From Actinomycetota bacterium (lineage in GTDB: Bacteria; Actinomycetota; Thermoleophilia; Solirubrobacterales; Thermoleophilaceae): a stretch of 12,548 nt of DNA. This document shows, one piece after another, positions 6,469 through 12,517 of this stretch. The notes under the pieces are model-generated. The model saw only the letters and a program-made list of their open reading frames with translations, did not search any database and was not told the origin of the DNA. Made by a program: the position numbers and the translations under genes. Within the stretch, counting starts at the first letter, position 1, and every line of letters begins with the position of its first letter. The stretch covers positions 1 to 12,548 of the forward strand of contig VAXR01000059.1 in NCBI GenBank assembly GCA_005885165.1, written 5' to 3'.

Positions 6469-6532
6469 CCCGCCGCGCCGGTCCGCGAGCGCGTTCGTTC
6501 GCCGTCGCCCGGGTACGTTTCGTCGCGGCGCC

Positions 6533-7330
6533 ATGAGCGAGCTCGAGCCCGGTCAGCAGCTGGTCGGCCGCGGACCCACCGCGGTCACCATGGAGCGCGT
6601 CGCGGACGGGGTCTGGCTGATGCGCGGCGGCGCCACGCCGCCGATCATCGAGCGGATCATGAACGTCTACTTCATCGAGGAGGGGGACGGGGTCACGGTG
6701 TTCGACGCGGGGGTCCGTCGAATGGCGCGGCACATCGCCGCCGTCGGCCGGGCGATGGGAGGGATCAAGCGCGTGGTGCTCGGCCACGCCCATCCGGACC
6801 ACCGCGGCGCGGCGGCGCATCTGCGCGTGCCCGTGTGGTGCCACGAGGCCGAGGTGGAGTTCGCGGAGGCCGACGATGGGCAGCCGTACACCGACTACTC
6901 GAAGCTCCCGATGTTCACGAAGTCGGGGCCCTTCCGGCTGGCGATGAAGGTCCTCATGCACCAGGTCTGGGACGCGGGCCCGGTGCGGATCGAGCGCACG
7001 CTCGCGGAGGGCGACTCGGTGGCCGGCTACGAGGTTGTCCACCTTCCGGGGCACGCGCCCGGGCAGATCGCGCTCTGGCGCGAGCGCGACAGGCTGGCGC
7101 TCACCACCGACTGCTTCTACATGCTCGACGTGATCAGCGGCGAGCCGACCGAGCCGGTGGTGCCTTACGACGCCTACAACCTCGACACGGACGAGGCGCG
7201 GCGAAGCGTGCTCAAGCTCGCGGCGCTCGACCCGCTTACGTGCCTCCCGGGCCATCTCGGGCCGGTGACCGGCGACCTGCAGACGCGGCTCGAGCGCGCC
7301 GGCGCGGCCGAGCTCGCGGCGGTGGCGTGA
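6533..7330 (+). CDS. MBL-fold metallo-hydrolase
   Basis: 265 residues, ATG at 6533 without a Shine-Dalgarno. The metallo-beta-lactamase-fold signature GHAHPDHRG is complete (H85, H87, D89, H90). The other expected metal ligands follow: H170 in HLPGHAPG, D193 in TTDCF and H241 in PGHLGP. The N-terminal pattern VADGVWLMRGG followed by MNVYFIEEGDGVTVFDAG is typical of glyoxalase II/lactonase-like members. The probable activity is metal-dependent hydrolysis of an ester or thioester; the substrate cannot be read from the sequence. No signal peptide, so cytoplasmic. A TACGTT (6514-6519) 13 bp upstream is a possible -10. The stop codon TGA directly abuts the ATG of the metallophosphoesterase, so the two form an operon. 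Confidence 0.9.
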   Translation: MSELEPGQQLVGRGPTAVTMERVADGVWLMRGGATPPIIERIMNVYFIEEGDGVTVFDAGVRRMARHIAAVGRAMGGIKRVVLGHAHPDHRGAAAHLRVPVWCHEAEVEFAEADDGQPYTDYSKLPMFTKSGPFRLAMKVLMHQVWDAGPVRIERTLAEGDSVAGYEVVHLPGHAPGQIALWRERDRLALTTDCFYMLDVISGEPTEPVVPYDAYNLDTDEARRSVLKLAALDPLTCLPGHLGPVTGDLQTRLERAGAAELAAVA

Positions 7331-7927
7331 ATGAGGCTGCTCGCGTTCAGCGACGTTCACCGCGACTCCCGGCAGGCGGCCCGCCTCGCCGAGATGGCCG
7401 AGGAGGCGGACGTCGTGATCGGCGCCGGCGACTTCGCCTCGCAGCACCGCGGCCTCGGCGACGTAATCGACATGCTGGTCGTGATCGAGAAGCCGACCGT
7501 GCTGGTCCCCGGGAACAGCGAGACCGACGAGGAGCTGCGCGAGGCGTGCGGCGGCTGGCGCGCCGCGACGGTCCTGCACGGGGACGGGACCGACATCGAC
7601 GGGGTCTACTTCTTCGGCCTCGGCGGCGGCGTGCCGCCCACGCCGTGGCCCTGGAGCTTCGATCTCACCGAGGAGGAGGCCGATGAGAAGCTGACCGACC
7701 TCCCGGAGGGCGGCGTGCTGGTCGTGCACTCCCCGCCGAGGGGGCATCTCGACCGCTCCTTCGGGATCCACCTCGGCAGCAAGGCGATCCGCTCGGCGAT
7801 CGAGGAGAAACGACCCAAGCTCGCGGTCTTCGGCCACATCCACAGCGCGGCCGGGAAGGAGTCCGAGCTCGGCGAGACGCGCCTCGTGAACGCGGGGCCG
7901 GACGGCCTATTCCTCGATCTCGACTAA
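7331..7927 (+). CDS. Metallophosphoesterase (calcineurin-like), small single-domain
   Basis: 198 residues, starting immediately after the stop of the MBL gene (TGA then ATG with no gap), which points to translational coupling. The five calcineurin-like blocks are present: DVH (D8, H10), GAGD (D34), GNSE (N62), VVHSPP (H133) and GHIH (H169, H171). In block three the usual GNHE reads GNSE: the histidine that normally aids catalysis is replaced by Ser63. The length fits small cytosolic phosphodiesterases and phosphatases of the YfcE/MPPED type. The substrate is unknown. A shared pathway with the upstream MBL hydrolase is possible but unproven. It ends 16 bp before the convergent acyltransferase. 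Confidence 0.9.
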   Translation: MRLLAFSDVHRDSRQAARLAEMAEEADVVIGAGDFASQHRGLGDVIDMLVVIEKPTVLVPGNSETDEELREACGGWRAATVLHGDGTDIDGVYFFGLGGGVPPTPWPWSFDLTEEEADEKLTDLPEGGVLVVHSPPRGHLDRSFGIHLGSKAIRSAIEEKRPKLAVFGHIHSAAGKESELGETRLVNAGPDGLFLDLD

Positions 7928-7943
7928 ACGGGGCTTCTAGGCC

Positions 7944-8921
7944 TCAGCCGAAGAGCGGCAGCCGGCGGCGCCGGACGAGCGCGTCCATGCCGCTCTGGAT
8001 GCTCGCGCGGACCTCGTCGTACATCGCCTCGACGTACTCCTCGTCGTCGGCCCGCTCGGGGTCGGTGTCGAGCTCGATCGGCTTCTGGAAGGCGGTGCGG
8101 ATCTTGGCCGGGAAGGGCAGCTCCGGAAGGATCGCCGGGCTGATCCCCCATGGGGCCTGGATCGCGATCGGAAAGCGCTTCAGCCGGGCGAGCCTGTCGA
8201 GCCCGACCACCTTCGCCAGCCTCCGCCCGCTGACGATCACGGGCATGGAGTCCGGTCCGCCGACCGTCGAGATCGGGACGATCGGCACACCCGCCCTGAT
8301 CGCCATCCGCACGAAGCCCGTGCGACCGGCGAGGACGGCCTCGTCGCGCCGCGTCCAGGGACGCAGCGAGTCGATCTCGCCGCCGGGCCACAGCGCCACG
8401 TCGTGACCCGCCGCGAGCGCGGCGGCGATGCTGTCCGGCGCCGCGGGCAGCACGCCCATCCGACGGAAGTAGGAACCGATCACGGGCGCGGCCATCAGCG
8501 CGTCGTGGGCGGTGCCGTGGAGCGGTCGCTCGCGCCCGAAGTGGCGCCACCACTGGACCCCGACCGTCCACGCATCCCACACGAAGGGTGCGCCGGAATG
8601 GATGCCAATCAGGAGCGCGGGCGGCTCGGGCAGACGTTCCCAGCCCCCCATCTCCATGCGGAACCAGTAGTCGACCAGCGGGTTCCAGACGTACTTCTGG
8701 AGCTCCATGAAGTCGTAGTCCGGGCCGTCGAGCGACCAGGTGGCGGCACGGTCGGCAACCCAGCCCGCTGCGCCGCTGGCCCTGTCGCGCCGTCGCGCCA
8801 CCCTCTGGCGCGCGTGCCGCGCATACTCCTTGGCCTGTGGGGTGCCGTTCGCTCTCCGCCGCGTGTCAGCGGTCGCACTCGCCATACCAATGGCGTACCC
8901 GGCGCCGGCTCCAGGACACAT
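7944..8921 (-). CDS. PlsC-like lysophospholipid acyltransferase family protein
   Basis: 325 residues from ATG at 8921; ATG at 8885 (residue 13, MASATADTRRR) is an equally credible start and neither has a Shine-Dalgarno. The acyltransferase blocks are recognisable: GIHSGAPFVWDAW (91-108 region, H98 and D106), an ALWPGGEIDSLRPW block (166-179, in place of FPEGTRS) and GVPIVPISTVGG (201-212). The catalytic His and Asp are separated by seven residues, instead of four as in classic PlsC. HSGG-type proteins in actinobacteria and DGAT-like relatives share this spacing, as I recall. The N-terminal 60 residues are strongly basic and there is no strong transmembrane helix, suggesting peripheral membrane binding. 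The role is probably acyl transfer to a glycerol or glycerophosphate lipid; the acceptor is unknown. Divergent from the MDR oxidoreductase. Confidence 0.82.
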   Translation of the reverse strand: MCPGAGAGYAIGMASATADTRRRANGTPQAKEYARHARQRVARRRDRASGAAGWVADRAATWSLDGPDYDFMELQKYVWNPLVDYWFRMEMGGWERLPEPPALLIGIHSGAPFVWDAWTVGVQWWRHFGRERPLHGTAHDALMAAPVIGSYFRRMGVLPAAPDSIAAALAAGHDVALWPGGEIDSLRPWTRRDEAVLAGRTGFVRMAIRAGVPIVPISTVGGPDSMPVIVSGRRLAKVVGLDRLARLKRFPIAIQAPWGISPAILPELPFPAKIRTAFQKPIELDTDPERADDEEYVEAMYDEVRASIQSGMDALVRRRRLPLFG

Positions 8922-8945
8922 CGGCGCGGCCAGGCGGTGCCCGGA

Positions 8946-8990
8946 TACTTACGAATGATAAGTTGTTGACCAAGCAATCATCATCTGCTG
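8946..8990. promoter_or_regulatory. AT-rich divergent promoter island with imperfect 30-bp palindrome
   Basis: Within very GC-rich surroundings this stretch is AT-rich. It holds an imperfect palindrome (8955-8984) with arms ATGAT and ATCAT and a central TTG-AC-CAA; about 10 of 15 pairs match. It overlaps a second small element, CTTA-N7-TAAG (8948-8962). On the minus strand TAAGTA (8951-8946 region) could be a -10 for the acyltransferase. TTGACC (8966-8971) resembles a -35, but no good -10 follows before the MDR ribosome binding site. Confidence 0.35.
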
Positions 8991-9006
8991 CCGAGGAGGA
9001 GCTGCC

Positions 9007-9909
9007 ATGCGAGCGATAGTGGTGCGCGAGACGGGCGAGCCGGACGTCCTGCAGCTGGAGGAAACCGACGCACCCGAGCCGTCCGACGGCGAGGTGCTGA
9101 TCGTGGTTCGGGCCGCGTCGGTCAACCCGGTGGACTGGAAGTACCGTCGCGGCCTCGCGGAGAAGCCGCTCCCCGCGATTCTCGGCCTCGACGTATCGGG
9201 AACGGTCGAGTCCTCCCGCGCCGACGGCTTTGCGGAGGGCGACGACGTCTTCGGCTGGGCCGCGAGCGGCGGCTACGCGGAGCTCGCGACCGCGTCGGCG
9301 TCGGCGATCGCGAAGAAGCCGGCCGCGGTGAGCCACGAGCAGGCCGCTTCGATTCCGGTGGCGGGCATCACCGCGTGGCAGTCGCTGTTCGATCGCGGCG
9401 GACTCACGGAGGGGCAGACGGCCGTGATCGCGGGCGCGGCCGGAGGCGTTGGCCACTTCGCGGTCCAGCTCGCAAAGCACGCCGGCGCGCGAGTGATCGG
9501 GACGGGCTCGGCGCGGAACCGCGACTTCGTGCTCGGCCTCGGCGCCGACGAGTACGTCGACTACACCGAGCAGGACGTCGGCGAGGTGGTGAGCGGCGTC
9601 GCCGACGTGGCGTTCGACGCGGTGGGCGGCGACACCACGGAGACGCTCCTCCCCACCCTCCGCGAGGGCGGCATCCTCGTCACGATCGCCGCGGCGCCGC
9701 CCGAGGAGGCGGCGGCGGAGCGCGGCGCCCGCGCCGTGTTACACGTGACGAGCCCTTCGGCGGAGCAGCTCGCCCGCGTGGCCGACCTCGTGGCGAGCGG
9801 CGACGTGCGCGTGGAGATCTCAGAGGTGCTGCCGCTGAGCGAGGTGAAGCGCGCCCACGAGCTCAGCGAGTCGGGGCACACCCGCGGCAAGATCGTGTTG
9901 ACGCCCTAG
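9007..9909 (+). CDS. NADP-dependent MDR oxidoreductase (quinone oxidoreductase-like, zinc-free)
   Basis: 300 residues. ATG start is fixed by a strong ribosome binding site, GAGGAGG (8993-8999), 7 nt upstream. The N-terminus MRAIVVRETGEPDVLQLEET and SVNPVDWKYRRG are typical of the medium-chain dehydrogenase/reductase quinone-oxidoreductase branch. The nucleotide-binding motif is AGAAGGVGHFAVQLAKHAGA (142 onwards), followed by GADEYVDY and a C-terminal HTRGKIVL. The structural-zinc cysteines and catalytic-zinc ligands of alcohol dehydrogenases are missing, as in zeta-crystallin-type enzymes. The probable reaction is NADPH-dependent reduction of a quinone or an alpha,beta-unsaturated carbonyl; the true substrate is unknown. 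Cytoplasmic. It is divergent from the acyltransferase, and its promoter must lie in the AT-rich island upstream. It ends 16 bp from the convergent VOC gene. Confidence 0.93.
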   Translation: MRAIVVRETGEPDVLQLEETDAPEPSDGEVLIVVRAASVNPVDWKYRRGLAEKPLPAILGLDVSGTVESSRADGFAEGDDVFGWAASGGYAELATASASAIAKKPAAVSHEQAASIPVAGITAWQSLFDRGGLTEGQTAVIAGAAGGVGHFAVQLAKHAGARVIGTGSARNRDFVLGLGADEYVDYTEQDVGEVVSGVADVAFDAVGGDTTETLLPTLREGGILVTIAAAPPEEAAAERGARAVLHVTSPSAEQLARVADLVASGDVRVEISEVLPLSEVKRAHELSESGHTRGKIVLTP

Positions 9910-9925
9910 CGCGCTCTCGAGCGGG

Positions 9926-10705
9926 TCAGTCCTCGAACTGGCCGTCGTAGATGGCGAACACGGCGCCCTGCGGGTCCTGGACGATGCCGATCTTGGCGAT
10001 CCCGATGTCCATCGGACCGGCCAGGTTCGACCCCCCGAGCTCCTCGGCCTTCGACAGGCCGCCGTCGATGCCGGCGATCCCGAAGTACACAAGCCAGTAG
10101 GGCATCGGCTCGTTCTCGGTCAGGTCACGGATGCCGCCGTTGCCGTGGTCCCTGTTCTTGATGATGAGGTAGCGCTGCGGGCTGCCCTCGAACGGATCGG
10201 TGGTCCAGCCGAACAGCTCGCCGTAGAAGGCGGCGGCCCCATCGACGTCCGGGGTTGCGAGCTCGTTCCACGCTAGCGCCCCCGGGGCGTTAACGAGACC
10301 GGCGCCGATCATCTGTTTCGGCTCCCAGACCATGAAGAACGCCCCCTGCGGGTCCTGGATCACCGCCATCCGCCCGACCTCCATGACGTCGAACGGCGGG
10401 GCGTGCACCGTCGCGCCAAGCTGGCCCGCCTTCTCGGCGGCCGCGTCCGCGCTCTCGACGGTCACGTACGAGTTCCAGGCCGGCGGCACGCCGGCTTCCC
10501 GCTGCTGCTGCGGCTGCGGCGCGACCGCGGCAACGTCCTTCCCATTCAGGCGCATCATCGAATAGGCCGCGCCGTCGCCCATCGGCATGTCCTCGGCCTG
10601 CCAGCCGAAGAGCCCCGAGTAGAAGCCCTTCGCCGCCTGCTGATCGGTTGTCGCTACGTCCGCCCAGGAGAAGGTCCCCGGTGTGTATGTGGTTCGTTCG
10701 CCCAT
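9926..10705 (-). CDS. Two-domain VOC (glyoxalase-superfamily) protein, CFP30B-like
   Basis: 259 residues with two vicinal-oxygen-chelate domains in tandem (about 10-130 and 140-256). Each opens with a W-x-[DE]-L/V-A-T-x-D motif, then A-A-x-FY and LFGW, and ends in QDPQGA. From memory the layout and length (about 260) resemble the mycobacterial CFP30B/Rv0577 protein: TPGTFSWADVATTDQQAAK, YSMMRLNGKDVAAVAP and LAWNELATPD fit its pattern. At the usual metal-ligand positions the first strands carry Trp or Asn, not His, so a glyoxalase I-type metal site is doubtful. No signal peptide. ATG at 10705 has no Shine-Dalgarno, but TAGGGT (10720-10715, minus strand) lies 9 nt upstream, fitting a leaderless start. 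Function unknown; relatives have been linked to methylglyoxal or to binding small molecules. Divergent from dinB. Confidence 0.9.
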   Translation of the reverse strand: MGERTTYTPGTFSWADVATTDQQAAKGFYSGLFGWQAEDMPMGDGAAYSMMRLNGKDVAAVAPQPQQQREAGVPPAWNSYVTVESADAAAEKAGQLGATVHAPPFDVMEVGRMAVIQDPQGAFFMVWEPKQMIGAGLVNAPGALAWNELATPDVDGAAAFYGELFGWTTDPFEGSPQRYLIIKNRDHGNGGIRDLTENEPMPYWLVYFGIAGIDGGLSKAEELGGSNLAGPMDIGIAKIGIVQDPQGAVFAIYDGQFED

Positions 10706-10714
10706 AGAGGCCGC

Positions 10715-10720
10715 ACCCTA
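10715..10720 (-). promoter_or_regulatory. Candidate -10 element for leaderless VOC gene
   Basis: TAGGGT on the minus strand fits TANNNT and ends 9 nt before the ATG at 10705, with no Shine-Dalgarno between. No clear -35. Pattern match only. Confidence 0.3.
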
Positions 10721-10768
10721 GCGAGTGGCCCGCGGCTCGCGGCCCCTGCCTTCCGTCGGATAGCGATG

Positions 10769-10782
10769 CGAACATGCGTTCG
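10769..10782. promoter_or_regulatory. LexA (SOS) box at the dinB start codon
   Basis: CGAACATGCGTTCG has perfect CGAAC and GTTCG arms around a 4-bp spacer, matching the actinobacterial/Gram-positive LexA site CGAAC-N4-GTTCG. It ends on the first base of the GTG start codon of DNA polymerase IV. A LexA dimer bound here would cover the transcription start of a leaderless or nearly leaderless mRNA. The same gap (76 bp) also serves the divergent VOC gene, whose start is 64 bp away. Confidence 0.8.
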
Positions 10783-11972
10783 TGCCCGACGAGGCCGCGA
10801 TCCTGCACGCCGACCTCGACTCCTTCTACGCCTCCGTCGAGCAGCGCGACGACCGTCGCCTTCGCGGCCGCCCCGTCATCGTCGGGGGCGGCGTGGTCCT
10901 TGCGGCGAGCTACGAGGCGAAGGCATACGGCGTGCGTACCGCGATGGGCGGAGCGCAGGCCCGCCGGCTGTGCCCTCACGCCGTAGTCGTCCCGCCGCGC
11001 ATGTCGGCCTATTCGGAGGCGAGCAAGGCGGCGTTCGAGGTCTTCAGGGAGACCGCGCCGCGCGTCGAGGGCCTCTCGATCGACGAGGCGTTCCTCGACG
11101 TTCGGGGGATGCGGCGGATCGCGGGCGCCCCGCGTGACATCGCCGCGCGCCTGCGCCGCGAGGTCCGCGAGCACGTGGGCCTGCCGATCACCGTCGGGGT
11201 CGCGCGGACCAAGTTCCTCGCGAAGGTGGCGAGCGCCGTGGCCAAGCCCGACGGCCTGCTCGTGGTCCCGACCGAGGGGGAGCTCGCCTTCCTGCATCCG
11301 CTGCCGGTCGAGCGGCTCTGGGGCGTCGGCCCCGTTACGGCGGCGAACCTCCGCGACGTCGGGCTCACCACGGTCGGCGAGGTGGCGCAGCTCGCCGAGG
11401 CAACGCTCGTCGCGATGCTCGGCCGGGCGTCCGGGCGGCACCTCCATGCCCTCGCCCACAACCGCGACCCGCGGCCCGTGCACGTGGGCCGGCGCCGGCG
11501 CTCGATGGGGTCCCAGCGGGCGCTCGGCCGGAGGCCGCGATCGGCAGAGGACCTGGACGCGATCCTCGTCGGGCTGGTCGACCGGCTCGGCCGCAGGCTC
11601 CGCGCGGCTCGGCGTGTGTGCCGCACCGTGGTGCTGCGGCTGCGCTTCGGGGACTTCTCGCGAGCGACGCGCTCGCACACGCTCCCGGAGGCCACCTCGC
11701 ACACCACGCCGATCCTTGCCACGGCGAGAGGGCTCCTGGCCGCGGCGATGCCGGCGATCGAGCACCAGGGCATAACGCTCGTCGGCGTGTCGCTGGGCAG
11801 CCTCGAGAACGACGAGTACGTCCAGCTCGCGCTGCCGTTCGAATCCGAGCGCGCGAGCGCCCTCGACGCGACCCTCGACGTCGTCCGCGACCGCTTCGGA
11901 TCGGATGCCATCACCCGCGCCGTGCTGCTCGGCCGCGACCAGGGGCTGACGGTCCCCCTGCTCCCGGACTGA
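10782..11972 (+). CDS. dinB: DNA polymerase IV (Y-family translesion polymerase)
   Basis: 396 residues, a usual length for Pol IV. An in-frame TAG at 10761-10763 leaves GTG at 10782 as the first possible start, and the catalytic motif begins only eight residues later, so the start is firm. HADLDSFYASVE (9-20) holds the metal ligand D11 and the steric-gate Tyr16; LSIDEAFLD holds D101 and E102. VGVARTKFLAKVAS and the helix-hairpin-helix WGVGPVTAANLRDVG follow, then a little-finger domain. QLALPF (348-353) fits a beta-clamp-binding motif. The enzyme copies past damaged template bases without proofreading. A LexA box at the start indicates SOS induction. There is no Shine-Dalgarno, consistent with a very short leader. 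Followed 71 bp later by a cupin gene with its own likely promoter. Confidence 0.95.
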   Translation: MPDEAAILHADLDSFYASVEQRDDRRLRGRPVIVGGGVVLAASYEAKAYGVRTAMGGAQARRLCPHAVVVPPRMSAYSEASKAAFEVFRETAPRVEGLSIDEAFLDVRGMRRIAGAPRDIAARLRREVREHVGLPITVGVARTKFLAKVASAVAKPDGLLVVPTEGELAFLHPLPVERLWGVGPVTAANLRDVGLTTVGEVAQLAEATLVAMLGRASGRHLHALAHNRDPRPVHVGRRRRSMGSQRALGRRPRSAEDLDAILVGLVDRLGRRLRAARRVCRTVVLRLRFGDFSRATRSHTLPEATSHTTPILATARGLLAAAMPAIEHQGITLVGVSLGSLENDEYVQLALPFESERASALDATLDVVRDRFGSDAITRAVLLGRDQGLTVPLLPD

Positions 11973-11977
11973 CGCGC

Positions 11978-12028
11978 CCGTTTGACCGCGGTGCGCCGCT
12001 CTGAGACGATCGCACTGCTCTCAAACGG
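11978..12028. repeat. 8-bp inverted repeat CCGTTTGA / TCAAACGG flanking the cupin promoter
   Basis: CCGTTTGA (11978-11985) and TCAAACGG (12021-12028) are perfect inverted copies 35 bp apart. The left arm overlaps the candidate -35; the right arm ends just before the ribosome binding site. They could be paired operator half-sites, or a hairpin ending transcripts arriving from dinB. Confidence 0.35.
11982..12010 (+). promoter_or_regulatory. Candidate promoter for the cupin gene
   Basis: TTGACC (11982-11987) is a good -35 and GACGAT (12005-12010) a fair -10, separated by 17 bp. TG-A directly before the -10 gives an extended -10. Transcription would start near 12017, shortly before the ribosome binding site. 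It lies just after the dinB stop codon. Not tested against a model. Confidence 0.4.
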
Positions 12029-12043
12029 TCAGGAGGAGACGAA

Positions 12044-12517
12044 ATGGCAACCATGCCCGAGGACGCGACGCGCGTCTACACGAGCCACGAGAAGCCGTGG
12101 CTGCCGGTGCCGATGGTCCCGAAGGGCGAGGCCTGGATCAAGGTGATCATCGTCGACGAGGAGCGCAAGTGCGTGGTCTTCAAGTTCCGCTTCTCGCCGG
12201 ATTCCGAGCTCGTCCCGCACACCCACGAGTGCCACGCGGTCGCGTACACGATCTCCGGCGAGTGGGAGTACGAGGGGCTCACGCTGCCCGAGGGCGCGGT
12301 CGCCTACGAGCCGGTGCACAGCACGCACACGCCGAGCAGCAAGCCCGGCAGCGAGCTGGCGGTCGTCCTCACGAGCGAGTCCGACCGCTTCCTCATCAAC
12401 CACATGCCGGACGGGACGGACATCGAGTTCGACCTCGAGTTCTTCAAGCAGATGGCGGCCATCGAGACCGCAGAGGACCTGGAGAAGCTGGTCGAACAGG
12501 TTCAGGCTCAGTCCTAG
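12044..12517 (+). CDS. Cupin-domain protein (small, ChrR/dihydroxyacetophenone-dioxygenase-like type)
   Basis: 157 residues. ATG start with a strong ribosome binding site, AGGAGGAGAC (12031-12040). A single cupin barrel spans about 30-115. Motif one is VPHTHECHAVAYTISGEW with H59, H61 and H64; motif two is LPEGAVAYEPVHSTHTPSS with H92 and H95. The Glu usually found three or four residues after the HxH is absent, so the metal site would be all-His, perhaps with Glu62. The C-terminal 40 residues are acidic and helical (MAAIETAEDLEKLVEQVQAQ). Family members include dioxygenases of aromatic ketones and ChrR-like zinc cupins; the substrate is unknown. No signal peptide. The gene is probably monocistronic, with its own promoter after dinB. 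After it, 12518-12548 shows nothing recognisable. Confidence 0.88.
   Translation: MATMPEDATRVYTSHEKPWLPVPMVPKGEAWIKVIIVDEERKCVVFKFRFSPDSELVPHTHECHAVAYTISGEWEYEGLTLPEGAVAYEPVHSTHTPSSKPGSELAVVLTSESDRFLINHMPDGTDIEFDLEFFKQMAAIETAEDLEKLVEQVQAQS

Noticed and set aside
6200..7843. Minus-strand open frame of 547 codons opposite the MBL and metallophosphoesterase genes
   Set aside because: Its translation is low-complexity, rich in Arg, Ala, His and Asp, as expected when a GC-rich gene is read antisense. The opposite strand encodes two proteins with complete catalytic motifs.
9911..9923. CGCTC-TC-GAGCG as a bidirectional terminator between the MDR and VOC genes
   Set aside because: The loop would be too tight, the stem too short, and there is no T-run on either strand.
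10774..10986. ATG at 10774 inside the LexA box as start of a 70-codon frame
   Set aside because: It is out of frame with dinB and gives a Ser/Pro/Thr-rich product without features; GTG at 10782 gives the proper polymerase N-terminus.
10290..11765. Minus-strand open frame of 491 codons across dinB and into the VOC gene
   Set aside because: It runs antisense through dinB, whose motifs are complete, and out of frame through the VOC gene. The composition is typical antisense GC-rich sequence without domains.
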